Source of the DNA: Verrucomicrobiota bacterium
GTDB taxonomy: Bacteria; Verrucomicrobiota; Verrucomicrobiia; Limisphaerales; UBA1096
DNA length: 52,132 bases
Assembly: GCA_030749225.1 (NCBI GenBank)
Contig: JASMKO010000116.1
Span: 1-52,132, forward strand
Direction of reading: 5' to 3'
This document shows, piece after piece, positions 42,271 through 50,450 of this stretch (position 1 is the first letter of the stretch; the number at the start of each line of letters is the position of its first letter). Both the position numbers and the translations under genes were made by a program. Under the pieces are notes generated by a model. The model worked only from the letters and a program-made list of their open reading frames with translations. It had not been told where the DNA came from and did no database searches.

Positions 42271-43872
42271 GTGAGCGGCGGCGGGGAGAATTCCGGATCA
42301 GTACAGAGTCTTCGGCGCGAGGTTGAGCAGCACCCCGATGACGCCGATGCCCGCTTGCAACTGGGCACCGCTTTGGCTGAGTCTGGGCAACTGGCGGAGG
42401 CGCTTGGCCATTTGCAGCGATCCGTTGAACTTGATCCGTCGCTGGTCCGAGGCCATATTCGGCTGGGCAATCTACTGCGCGAGTTGAGTCGGACCGGTGA
42501 GGCGGTCGAGGCGTACGGGTGCGCTCTCGAGTTGCGACCCGGCGACCCGTTCATCCTCTCCAACCTCGGCAACGCTTGGCTTGACTTGAGCGAGATCAGC
42601 CGGGCTATCGACTGCTACCGGGAGTCGCTCCGGATATATCCCGACGCGCCGACTACTCATAGCAACCTCATCTTTGCGATGCAGTACGACTCCGACACCA
42701 GCCGCGAGGAGATCGCCACTGCGCACCGCGATTGGGGCGGGCGTTTTGGCCAAGCGCTTGGCCAAGCGGAACTGCCGGACCGGCAGGCGTTCGACGGGCG
42801 GCGGCCAATGCGGGTCGGTTTTTTGTCAGCCGACTTCCGATATCATCCCGTTGGCAGGATGGCCTCGGCGCTGTGGCGTAACCTGGACCGGGATCGGGTG
42901 ATGCCGGTTGTTTATGACAACTCAGCTGACGACTCGCCGGCCAAGCGCCGCTACCGTGAACAGGTGGCACAATGGCACAGCATCGCCGCGTTGCCGGATG
43001 CCGCTGTGACGGAGCGAATCCGCGCCGACCGCCTCGATGTTCTCATCGATCTCTCTGGGCATACTTCCGGGAATCGGCTGGCCGTGCTGGCCCAAAAACC
43101 GGCCCCGGTCCAGGCCACCTTGTTTGCTTACCCGAACACGACCGGGCTGTCGGCGGTGGATTGGAGGATCACCGATTCGGTGGCCGATCCGCCCGGGGCC
43201 GATCCGTGTTATGCCGAGCAACTGCTGCGTCTGCCGTCGGTGGCGTGGGTCTACGACGCGCCGGAGAAGAGCCCCGAACCGGTTGGCTCGCCGTGCCTTG
43301 GCGGCGAGCCATTCACGTTTGGTTGCCTGAACAATCCGGCCAAGATCAGTGCGGCGACCGTGGAAACCTGGAGTGCGATTCTGCGGGCATGCTCCGGGGC
43401 AAGGATTACGCTGCTGGTGCGCGATGACTCGGCGCACGAAGGGTTGCTGTTGGCTAAGTTCGAGCGGCACGGCATCGGTGCCGGGCAGTTGCTGTTTACA
43501 GCGAAGGGGCCAGAGCGTGATTACCTTGAGTCGCACAACCGCATCGACCTGATGCTGGATCCTTTTCCGTACAACGGTGGGGTCACGACGGGGGATTGCC
43601 TCTGGATGGGCACGCCGATATTGGCGCTGGAGGGCGACAGCTACGTGTCGCGGCAAGGTGTGAGCCTGTTGTCGAGCGTTGGCCTGCCGGAGCTAATCGC
43701 CGCCGACCGGGAGGAATTGGTGGCCAAGGCGGCGGGCTGGTGTGCAGTGCCGGAACACCTGGCCAAGCTGGGCGGAGATTTGCGGGGCAAGTTGCAGCGC
43801 TCCCCGCTGATGGATCACGCGGGGTATGCGCGGGAGTTGACGGAGGCGCTTGAGAGGATCGTCACGGCTTGA
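42271..43872 (+). CDS. TPR / O-GlcNAc-transferase-like (SPINDLY-type) glycosyltransferase
   Basis: The 533-residue product starts with about four tetratricopeptide repeats (about residues 15-150: DARLQLGTALAESGQLAEAL...) and continues into a GT41 (OGT/SPINDLY) catalytic domain: DFRYHPVGRM (catalytic His region), LSGHTSGNRLAVLAQKPAPVQ, NNPAKIS and PYNGGVTTGDCLWMGTPIL. These match the UDP-GlcNAc or GDP-fucose binding blocks of OGT/SPINDLY. The cytoplasmic target proteins are unknown. GTG 42271 starts 2 bp after the PQQ stop; TTG 42265 is possible. Two neighbouring palindromes (42745, 42757) encode FGQALGQAE. Confidence 0.9.
   Translation: MSGGGENSGSVQSLRREVEQHPDDADARLQLGTALAESGQLAEALGHLQRSVELDPSLVRGHIRLGNLLRELSRTGEAVEAYGCALELRPGDPFILSNLGNAWLDLSEISRAIDCYRESLRIYPDAPTTHSNLIFAMQYDSDTSREEIATAHRDWGGRFGQALGQAELPDRQAFDGRRPMRVGFLSADFRYHPVGRMASALWRNLDRDRVMPVVYDNSADDSPAKRRYREQVAQWHSIAALPDAAVTERIRADRLDVLIDLSGHTSGNRLAVLAQKPAPVQATLFAYPNTTGLSAVDWRITDSVADPPGADPCYAEQLLRLPSVAWVYDAPEKSPEPVGSPCLGGEPFTFGCLNNPAKISAATVETWSAILRACSGARITLLVRDDSAHEGLLLAKFERHGIGAGQLLFTAKGPERDYLESHNRIDLMLDPFPYNGGVTTGDCLWMGTPILALEGDSYVSRQGVSLLSSVGLPELIAADREELVAKAAGWCAVPEHLAKLGGDLRGKLQRSPLMDHAGYARELTEALERIVTA
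42745..42768. repeat. Tandem iterated palindromes inside the OGT-like gene
   Basis: TTTTGGCCAAGCG and CTTGGCCAAGCG fused through a common AAGCGCTT core, encoding FGQALGQ between the TPR and catalytic domains. Confidence 0.85.
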
Positions 43873-44260
43873 CGGTGACCCAGTCGATGTCGTGTCGCTC
43901 GGCGTATTCGGAAAGCACCCGCTCGTTCTCGATCAGGATGGCCCGGACGATCGATGACTTGTCGGCATGACCGATGTGCGGCAGGTGATTCGGGATGAGG
44001 CCAAGCTGGTTGTGGGCGTAGACGAGCGCATAGGCAGCCTCGGCAACTGCCACCAGTGGCAGCGCGTCGTCGTCGCTCTCGACGTGATCCTCGACTACGC
44101 CTGCCAAAAACTCCAGTTGCTCGATGAGGTGGGGATATTCAGGTGCGTCAATCTGGGCGATCTCCAGCTTCAGTGCGGGGAGTTTTTTGTGGATTCCCTC
44201 CAGGATTTTAGGTGTGATTTGTTCCGCGCCGTGATGGAGGAATTTTGCAATCTCCGACAT
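43862..44260 (-). CDS. DUF1232/YkvA-like small helical protein
   Basis: The 132-residue, mostly helical protein has a central segment AYALVYAHNQLGLIPNHLPHIGHADK resembling the DUF1232 core (normally YxxxPxDLIPDFLPxxGxxDD), with the acidic residues partly replaced. There is no signal peptide and no clear transmembrane helix. It lies on the opposite strand between the OGT gene, which it overlaps by 11 bp at its 3' end, and the amidohydrolase. The function of the family is unknown. Confidence 0.65.
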   Translation of the reverse strand: MSEIAKFLHHGAEQITPKILEGIHKKLPALKLEIAQIDAPEYPHLIEQLEFLAGVVEDHVESDDDALPLVAVAEAAYALVYAHNQLGLIPNHLPHIGHADKSSIVRAILIENERVLSEYAERHDIDWVTVKP

Positions 44261-44309
44261 ACCGCGAAGATGCGCCTGGCCAAGGCCAAACTCAAGATTG
44301 GATTGACGA

Positions 44310-45467
44310 ATGGAAGCTGAATCAAAATCGGTCGTCCCCCGCTCAAGCCGTTGGCGACGATGGGGCATTCGCCTGAGCAAGGGGCTGGGTGTCGGTGTGT
44401 TGTTGTTGCTCTTGCTACGGGAGCTATTTTTCTCCGGGCCGTACCTGCCTTTAGCCAAGCCGTACGACGGAAAGATCCTCGATATGCATTGCCACGTCGC
44501 CGGCATCGGCGCGGGCGGCAGCGGCTGCTTTGTCTCGCAGGAATTGCGGAACAATTTCCGGTTTGGCATTTACCTGAAGGCGTTCGACGTGACCCTGGCC
44601 GAGGCCGAAGAGCAGGGGGATCAACTGCTGATGGAGCGCTTGGCCAAGGGGATCGGGGAGAGCCGGCGGGTCGGCGCGGCGATTGTCCTCGCGATGGACG
44701 GCGTGATCGATGCCGACGGCAAGCTTGACCGCGAGCGGACGGAGTTTTACATCCCGAATGAGTATGTCGCCGCCGAGACTGCGAAGCATCGGAACCTCCA
44801 TTTCGGGGCAAGCATCAACCCCCACCGGCCCGACGCGCTTGAGCGCTTGCAATGGGCTAGCGACAACGACGCACTGCTGCTCAAGTGGCTGCCGTCGATT
44901 CAGTTCATCGATCCGGCAGACCCGGCGCATGAGCCGTTTTACCGGAAATTAGCCGAGTTGAAGCTGCCGCTGCTGACACACGCGGGTCAGGAGCGTTCGT
45001 TCACCCACGCGCGGGACGAACTGGCCGATCCGGTTCGGCTTCGGTTGCCTCTGTCGTTGGGGGTGACGGTGATCGTCGCCCACGTGGCGTCCACCGGCAA
45101 GAACGAGGGGCAGGAGGACATCGACCGGCTCATCGGGATGCTGGGCGAATATCCAAACCTGTACGCCGACATTTCGAGCATGACACAGGTTAATAAGCTG
45201 GGCTACTTGCGACAGGCGATCACTGAGAGACAACTTGAGGGGCGGCTGTTGTACGGCTCGGATTTTCCGCTCATCAACACCGCGGCGGTGACGGCTTGGG
45301 CGTTTCCGATGAACCTGACCCGTAAACAGATGCAGTCGATCGACGCGATTGACAACCCGTGGGATCGTGACGTGGCGTTGAAGGAGGCGTTGGGTGCCCC
45401 GGCGGCGGTCATGGGCGGCCCGGCGAAATTTTTCGGCGTGCCGCTTGGGCAAGCGGGCGCAGATTAA
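44310..45467 (+). CDS. Membrane-anchored amidohydrolase (amidohydrolase_2/TIM-barrel)
   Basis: The 385-residue product has an N-terminal transmembrane anchor (LGVGVLLLLLLRELFFSG), then a metal-dependent TIM barrel: KILDMHCHVAG (metal-binding His-x-His), LKWLPSIQ, LLTHAGQE, VIVAHVAST and YGSDFPLIN (terminal Asp), all in the expected order. Its substrate is unknown. It starts 49 bp from the divergent DUF1232-like gene and overlaps the convergent dnaA end by 4 bp. Confidence 0.87.
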   Translation: MEAESKSVVPRSSRWRRWGIRLSKGLGVGVLLLLLLRELFFSGPYLPLAKPYDGKILDMHCHVAGIGAGGSGCFVSQELRNNFRFGIYLKAFDVTLAEAEEQGDQLLMERLAKGIGESRRVGAAIVLAMDGVIDADGKLDRERTEFYIPNEYVAAETAKHRNLHFGASINPHRPDALERLQWASDNDALLLKWLPSIQFIDPADPAHEPFYRKLAELKLPLLTHAGQERSFTHARDELADPVRLRLPLSLGVTVIVAHVASTGKNEGQEDIDRLIGMLGEYPNLYADISSMTQVNKLGYLRQAITERQLEGRLLYGSDFPLINTAAVTAWAFPMNLTRKQMQSIDAIDNPWDRDVALKEALGAPAAVMGGPAKFFGVPLGQAGAD

Positions 45468-46846
45468 CGGCCGATCTGACTCTCGAGATAGCGCACCGCC
45501 TGGCGGACATCCGTCTGCTGCTCCATCCGGTCGCGCACCAACCGGCAGGCGTGCAGCACGGTGCCGTGGTCACGCCCGCCAAACGCTTCGCCGATGGAGT
45601 TGAGCGACTTGCCAGTCATCTCCCGGGCCAGATACATGGCGATCTGGCGCGGGAAGGCGATGTTTTCTGGCCGCCGCCGACTGGTCATGTCAGCCAGTCG
45701 GATGTCGTAATGCTCCGCCACGCGTTTCTGGATGTTCTCGATCGAGACCACCGTGCGTCCCTCTTCGTGCAGGACATCCTTGAGCAGGCCCTCGACGGCG
45801 TTGGGAGTGACCGGCTTGCCGGTCAGCGATTGGTAGGAGGATACCCGGATCAGTGCACCCTCAAGCCGGCGGATGTTGGTGCGAATCCGCTTGGCCAAGA
45901 AGTCAACCACTTCATCCGGTACTTCCACGCCAAGGGAGATTCCCTTTTTGCGCAGGATGGCCAGGCGCGTCTCGAAATCGGGCGGCTGCATGTCGGTGAC
46001 AAGGCCCCACTCGAACCGCGAGACCAGGCGATGCTCAAGGTTCTTGATTTCATTGGCAGGCCGGTCGCAGGTCATTACGATCTGCTTGTGAGCCTCATGC
46101 AGCGCGTTGAAGGTATGAAAAAACTCCTCCTGAATGCGCTCCTTGCCGGAGAGAAACTGGATGTCGTCGATCAGCAGGACATCGGTTTTGCGGTAGGTGC
46201 GCCGGAACTTGGTCAACTCGTTGTTTTGGATTGCGTCGATGTACTTGTTCGTGAATTTCTCCGAAGAAAGATAGGATACCTTCAACCTCGGGTTTTCCTT
46301 CAGCACATTGTGGCCGATGGCGTGCAGCAGGTGTGTCTTGCCGAGGCCCACTCCGCCGTAAAGGAACAGCGGATTGTACGATCGACCCGGTGACTGGGCC
46401 ACAGCCAGCGCCGCCGCATGTGCAAAGTTGTTATTGTCGCCGACAACAAAGGTGGAAAAGGTGTTTTTTGGGTTGAACGGCTTTTCTGTGGAAGCACGTT
46501 GTTTGGTTGATGCCCCCCGTTTGGCGGGTTGTGCCTGGGGCTCGGCTGCTTTGCTGTCGGTGTCCGTTGTCTGGGCGGGAGTCTCGTCCGTGATCGTTTC
46601 GTTTACCTCCAGTTGAATATTTAGTTTTTTTCCAGTGATGTGGGCCAAAACATCCTGAAGCAGTTCCAGGTAATTATCCTTTAACCACACCGCGCAAAAC
46701 TCGTTCGGAACAATGAGGACGGCTGCTTCCTCGTTGATTGAGCCGGGTCGGATGGGGTCAAACCACAGATTGAAGAGATCTGCGTTCACCATGGTGCGCA
46801 AGGTGTCGCTTGCTTGCAGCCATGTTTTTTCAAAGTTGTCGGTCAT
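45464..46846 (-). CDS. dnaA: Chromosomal replication initiator protein DnaA
   Basis: The 460-residue initiator has the DnaB-interacting domain I (residues 1-80: WLQASDTLRTMVNADLFNLWF), a linker (about 85-125), and the AAA+ domain III with Walker A GGVGLGKTHLL, Walker B VLLIDDIQFL and HEAHKQIVMTCDRP. Domain IV carries the DnaA-box-binding helix-turn-helix (RRPENIAFPRQIAMYLAREMTG, GGRDHGTVLHAC). Length and order are normal. dnaN does not follow; glnB and dxs lie upstream instead. The preceding 474-bp gap is discussed as a possible origin. Confidence 0.97.
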   Translation of the reverse strand: MTDNFEKTWLQASDTLRTMVNADLFNLWFDPIRPGSINEEAAVLIVPNEFCAVWLKDNYLELLQDVLAHITGKKLNIQLEVNETITDETPAQTTDTDSKAAEPQAQPAKRGASTKQRASTEKPFNPKNTFSTFVVGDNNNFAHAAALAVAQSPGRSYNPLFLYGGVGLGKTHLLHAIGHNVLKENPRLKVSYLSSEKFTNKYIDAIQNNELTKFRRTYRKTDVLLIDDIQFLSGKERIQEEFFHTFNALHEAHKQIVMTCDRPANEIKNLEHRLVSRFEWGLVTDMQPPDFETRLAILRKKGISLGVEVPDEVVDFLAKRIRTNIRRLEGALIRVSSYQSLTGKPVTPNAVEGLLKDVLHEEGRTVVSIENIQKRVAEHYDIRLADMTSRRRPENIAFPRQIAMYLAREMTGKSLNSIGEAFGGRDHGTVLHACRLVRDRMEQQTDVRQAVRYLESQIGR

Positions 46847-47320
46847 CTGGGCGTCTGGTGGCGGGTTGTTTTTCAGCTTTTATTCACTCGCTACCATCGC
46901 GTTCTTGAGATTGTACCCTTACGTTTGGCATTTGTTTGCTTGTCAGGGGATAAATTATGCCAAGTAGATTCTCCTGCTCGGCTTCATAAAACGGTGGAAA
47001 AAAAATCATAAGTTTATGTTCACCAGTTGGTTAAGTCGTATCAACCGGCAGATTGCTTGTTTTGGCTGAGTTCTGTTTTGTGACGCGGGTTGATCGCCAA
47101 AGGCGGCGGTCAATGTACATGCACCTCTGGATTGAATCCAGCGGAAGCTATTAACTCTTGTCCACACCTTGTTCACAGTCTGGTTTTTTCAGTTAAACGT
47201 CACTCACTCACTCACTCAACCGGTTATTATTTTGAGCGCCGTCGCGCCCCAAGCCCGAGTTTCGCTCATCACTCTTTATGGTTGAAAAAGGAAAAGCGGG
47301 CGGATAGCGCTTGAATGCCT
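46847..47320. other. Candidate replication origin (oriC) upstream of dnaA
   Basis: The only gap above 300 bp in the window, between dnaA and glnB. It is AT-richer than its surroundings (46981-47040 is about one third GC). It holds TTGTCCACA (47158-47166) and TTGTTCACA (47169-47177), two DnaA-box-like sequences in the same orientation, 11 bp (one helical turn) apart. Two weaker matches lie at 46993-47001 (TTTTCCACC on minus) and 46945-46953 (TTATCCCCT on minus). Next to the boxes is a (CACT)4 tandem repeat (47201-47216). No convincing gene lies in it. The position upstream of dnaA is typical for oriC, but GC skew cannot be computed here. Confidence 0.45.
47201..47216. repeat. CACT tetranucleotide tandem repeat
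   Basis: Four perfect copies of CACT, then CAAC, directly downstream of the two DnaA-box-like sequences. A short tandem of this kind is unusual in this otherwise tightly packed sequence. Confidence 0.85.
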
Positions 47321-47674
<354 letters not shown>

Positions 47675-47709
47675 TTATTGGTTGCAGTCCGGAAACCGTA
47701 AGCGCTGCC

Positions 47710-47743
47710 GCGATTCCTGACAATCGCATTTTTTTTTTTTTTT
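47710..47743 (+). terminator. Orphan plus-strand intrinsic terminator with a T15 run
   Basis: GCGATT (47710-47715) and AATCGC (47722-47727) form a 6-bp stem with loop CCTGAC, followed by A and 15 consecutive T (47729-47743). The shape is a plus-strand terminator, but no plus-strand gene ends here; both neighbours are on the minus strand. It could terminate an antisense or small RNA across glnB, or be a chance structure. The stem is short. Confidence 0.45.
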
Positions 47744-47806
47744 GAATGTCATCGATGAAACAGGCTTGACAGGAAAAAGAAACTGCCACCGGCGGGTCTG
47801 CTGGAT

Positions 47807-48103
47807 TCACTCTCCAAACAACTGGTCGAACGTGTTTTTGGCTTCCTCGTCTCGCTTGTTCACACTGCCTCTTCCGCTCCAGTTGCGCAGCGCGAAGTCG
47901 AAGTATTCGCAAAAGTTGGATCGTTTTTTTTCCGTCACCGGCTCGGCCCGGCGCTCGCGGCACTCGTACGCGACACCGAGGTCGTGGTGGACGCAGTTGA
48001 GGCAGATGCGCAAATCCTCGTTGCAGCCGTCGCAGTTCTCGCTGCGGCCGGGTTGGCCGTCGAGTTTCCACTCCCTGCCGCAGTTGTGGCAATGCCGGTT
48101 CAT
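47807..48103 (-). CDS. Small zinc-ribbon-like protein of unknown function
   Basis: The 98-residue product contains three Cys pairs or clusters (CHNCGREWKL, CDGCNEDLRICLNC, NFCEYFDFAL) that look like a double zinc-binding fold, and a charged tail. I do not recognise a named family; similar small Cys-rich proteins occur in PVC bacteria. It sits between dxs (8 bp upstream in transcription order) and glnB on the same strand and is probably in the xseB-dxs operon. Confidence 0.7.
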   Translation of the reverse strand: MNRHCHNCGREWKLDGQPGRSENCDGCNEDLRICLNCVHHDLGVAYECRERRAEPVTEKKRSNFCEYFDFALRNWSGRGSVNKRDEEAKNTFDQLFGE

Positions 48104-48111
48104 CGCGTCGG

Positions 48112-50136
48112 TTACTTGTCGGCTGCTTGGCCAAGCGCTTGGCTGGAAGTTGTAGCGGCATCCGCTGCTTGGCCAAGCACCTCGCGGACCAAGTCGGCGG
48201 TGTTGGCCCCGGTGAGGCCGTACTTTTCGCGCAGGTAACCAACCGAGGAGGCGTGCTCGATGAATTCGTCCGGCCAGCCGATGCGCACGACAGGCGTCGT
48301 GATGCCTGTATCGGCCAGGTGATCACGCACGATGCTGCCGTAGCCGCCTCGGAGCACGTGATCCTCGATGGTGACGACCACCTCAGCGGCCTGCGCGAAA
48401 AACTCGGTGGTGCCGGTGTCGATTGGCTTCGTGAAGCGGGGGTTGATGATCGCGGCGTCGATGTCGTCCGCGTCCAGTTCAGCGATAGCCTTGTCGGCGA
48501 TGGCGCGCATTGGGCCAAGCACAAAGAAGGCGACCTTCGGTCGGCCGTTGCTGGAAAAGTTTTGCAGCACCTCGGCCTTGCCGACTTCGATCAGCGTCGA
48601 CTGTTCCTTCACAGCGACGCCCTCCCCGTAACCGCGCGGGTAGCGGATGAAGGCTGGGCGGTCCTGGTGCGTTGCGGTGAACATCATGTCGGCCAGTTCA
48701 TCCTCATTGGCGGGTGCCATGCAGATAATGTCAGGCACACAGTTGAGGAAGGCGATGTCGAACAATCCGTGGTGTGTCGGCCCGTCGTTAGCCGAGAGCC
48801 CAGCGCGATCCATGCAAAAGGTCACCGGTAGGTTTTGCAGTGCGACGTCATGAATGATCATGTCGTACGCGCGCTGGAGGAAGGTGGAGTAAATCGCGCA
48901 CACCGGCCGATGGCCCATCGTTGCCATGCCGGCGGCGAACAACACTGCGTGTTCTTCCGCGATGCCGACGTCGTAGTAGCGGTCCGGCATGGCTTTCTCC
49001 AGCACACCGAGGCCAGTGCCGCTGGGCATTGCGGCGGTGATGCCGACGACCGATGAGTCTTTCTGGCAGAGCTTAACCATTGTTTGCCCAAAGACATCTT
49101 GATATTTCGAGGGGGTGCCGGACTTGGTGGGCAGGCTCTCGCCGGTGTCTGGGTTGAACGGGCCGGTGCCGTGGAATTTCTCGGGATGCTCCAGTGCGGC
49201 GGTAAAGCCCTTACCCTTCTGAGTGATGACGTGAATGACGATCGGCTGGTCGCAACTCTTGGCAAACTCAAGCGTCTCGACCAGCAGCGGCAGGTCGTGC
49301 CCGTCGATCGGCCCGAGATAGCGAACACCGAACTCCTCGAACACCAGGCTGCTGCCAAAGCCGCCGCGGCCGTCGGGGTCCAGTGCCTCGTCGTTGTGTT
49401 TCAGCACCGCCTGGGTGACGGTGCCCTTGAGGGCCTCCTGCCCCTTTAGGCCGAGTCGCAGTGCAAGCTTTCCTGTGGGCACCTTGGCCAAAAAGGCCTG
49501 TAAATCACGGGTAATCCGGTTGTAGCCTGGGTTGGTAATCAGCTTGTTCAGGTAGGTGGAGATTGCGCCGACGTTCTTTGCAATCGACCATTCGTTATCG
49601 TTGAGAATGCCGATGAACTTATTCGTCGTGTGGGCGATGTTGTTAAGCGCCTCGAACGAGATGCCGTTAGTTAGCGCTGCGTCGCCGAACACGCAAACCA
49701 CATTCTCGTCGCCGTCGCGCTGGTCGCGTGCGGCCGCCATGCCGAGCGCCGCCGATAGCGCCGTGCCGGCGTGGCCGGCGCCATAGCAGTCGTGCTCGCT
49801 CTCGGTGCGCAGTGCGAAGCCGTTGAGCCCGTCGGTGGTGCGGATGGTGCGGAACCGCTCCTTCCGACCGGTGAGCAGCTTGTGCACGTACGACTGGTGG
49901 CTGACGTCCCAGACAAACTTATCCTTCGGGGTCTCGAACACTCGGTGCATCGCCAATGTCAATTCCACCACGCCCAGGTTCGGTCCGAGATGGCCGCCGT
50001 GCTTGGCCAAGCCGTGGATCAATTCCTCGCGCAACTCCTCCGCCAGTTTCTCGAGTTGCTTAACCGTCAATTTTTTGACGTGAGCCGGGTGGTCGACCAT
50101 GTCGAGGTAGCGGTTGGGGGTTTCGACTGTTGCCAT
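48112..50136 (-). CDS. dxs: 1-deoxy-D-xylulose-5-phosphate synthase
   Basis: Thiamine-diphosphate enzyme of the MEP isoprenoid pathway, condensing pyruvate with glyceraldehyde 3-phosphate. The 674-residue product has KHGGHLGPNLGVVELT, VWDVSHQSYVHKLLTGR, ILNDNEWSIA, then a transketolase pyrimidine domain (GIAEEHAVLFAAGMA with the catalytic Glu) and a C-terminal domain. The TPP-binding motif reads VFGDAALTNG, with GDA instead of GDG, as in some PVC homologues. The C terminus continues about 20 residues beyond the usual end with two LGQAAD repeats encoded by iterated palindromes. It starts 1 bp after the xseB stop; ATG 50136 is chosen. Confidence 0.95.
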   Translation of the reverse strand: MATVETPNRYLDMVDHPAHVKKLTVKQLEKLAEELREELIHGLAKHGGHLGPNLGVVELTLAMHRVFETPKDKFVWDVSHQSYVHKLLTGRKERFRTIRTTDGLNGFALRTESEHDCYGAGHAGTALSAALGMAAARDQRDGDENVVCVFGDAALTNGISFEALNNIAHTTNKFIGILNDNEWSIAKNVGAISTYLNKLITNPGYNRITRDLQAFLAKVPTGKLALRLGLKGQEALKGTVTQAVLKHNDEALDPDGRGGFGSSLVFEEFGVRYLGPIDGHDLPLLVETLEFAKSCDQPIVIHVITQKGKGFTAALEHPEKFHGTGPFNPDTGESLPTKSGTPSKYQDVFGQTMVKLCQKDSSVVGITAAMPSGTGLGVLEKAMPDRYYDVGIAEEHAVLFAAGMATMGHRPVCAIYSTFLQRAYDMIIHDVALQNLPVTFCMDRAGLSANDGPTHHGLFDIAFLNCVPDIICMAPANEDELADMMFTATHQDRPAFIRYPRGYGEGVAVKEQSTLIEVGKAEVLQNFSSNGRPKVAFFVLGPMRAIADKAIAELDADDIDAAIINPRFTKPIDTGTTEFFAQAAEVVVTIEDHVLRGGYGSIVRDHLADTGITTPVVRIGWPDEFIEHASSVGYLREKYGLTGANTADLVREVLGQAADAATTSSQALGQAADK
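48124..48180. repeat. Three iterated palindrome units in the 3' end of dxs
   Basis: Exact CTTGGCCAAG at 48126-48135, a partial unit CGCTTGGCT following directly, and an exact copy at 48168-48177. Together they encode the terminal LGQAAD...ALGQAADK tail of the protein. Confidence 0.88.
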
Positions 50137-50137
50137 T

Positions 50138-50395
50138 TTAGAGTTCAACGGAGTCGTCGTCGACGAGTTCATCCTCGCCGGCGGCGTTGGGCTGCAGCTT
50201 TTGAATCTTCAACTCGGCGTCCTCGAGCTTGGCTTGGCAGTCCTTGGCCAAGCGCGTGCCCTCCTCGTAGCGCTCGAGTAGTTTTTCCAGCGGCAGATTA
50301 TCGCCCTCCATCTCCTCGACGATGGACTCTAGTTTCTTCAACCCTTCCTCGAACGGCACCTCATTGGTCGCTTTGTTCGTCTTTTTCGCAGCCAC
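50138..50395 (-). CDS. xseB: Exodeoxyribonuclease VII small subunit
   Basis: The 85-residue, acidic, helical protein has VPFEEGLKKLESIVEEMEGDNLPLEKLLERYEEG, the conserved core of XseB that binds the large subunit. xseA is not in the window. The start is GTG 50395. It is followed by dxs with a 1-bp gap, so the two genes are coupled; xseB next to isoprenoid genes is common in bacteria. Exact palindrome at 50243 encodes Leu-Ala-Lys. Confidence 0.93.
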   Translation of the reverse strand: MAAKKTNKATNEVPFEEGLKKLESIVEEMEGDNLPLEKLLERYEEGTRLAKDCQAKLEDAELKIQKLQPNAAGEDELVDDDSVEL

Positions 50396-50450
50396 GCAGG
50401 CGGCAGCCTAATGCAGCTTGGCTAAGCGGACAAGCGGTTTGGCCAGGCGC

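Noticed and set aside
47090..47314. Plus-strand 74-residue open frame in the dnaA-glnB gap
   Set aside because: No motif, no ribosome-binding site, odd composition, and it overlaps the DnaA-box-like sequences.
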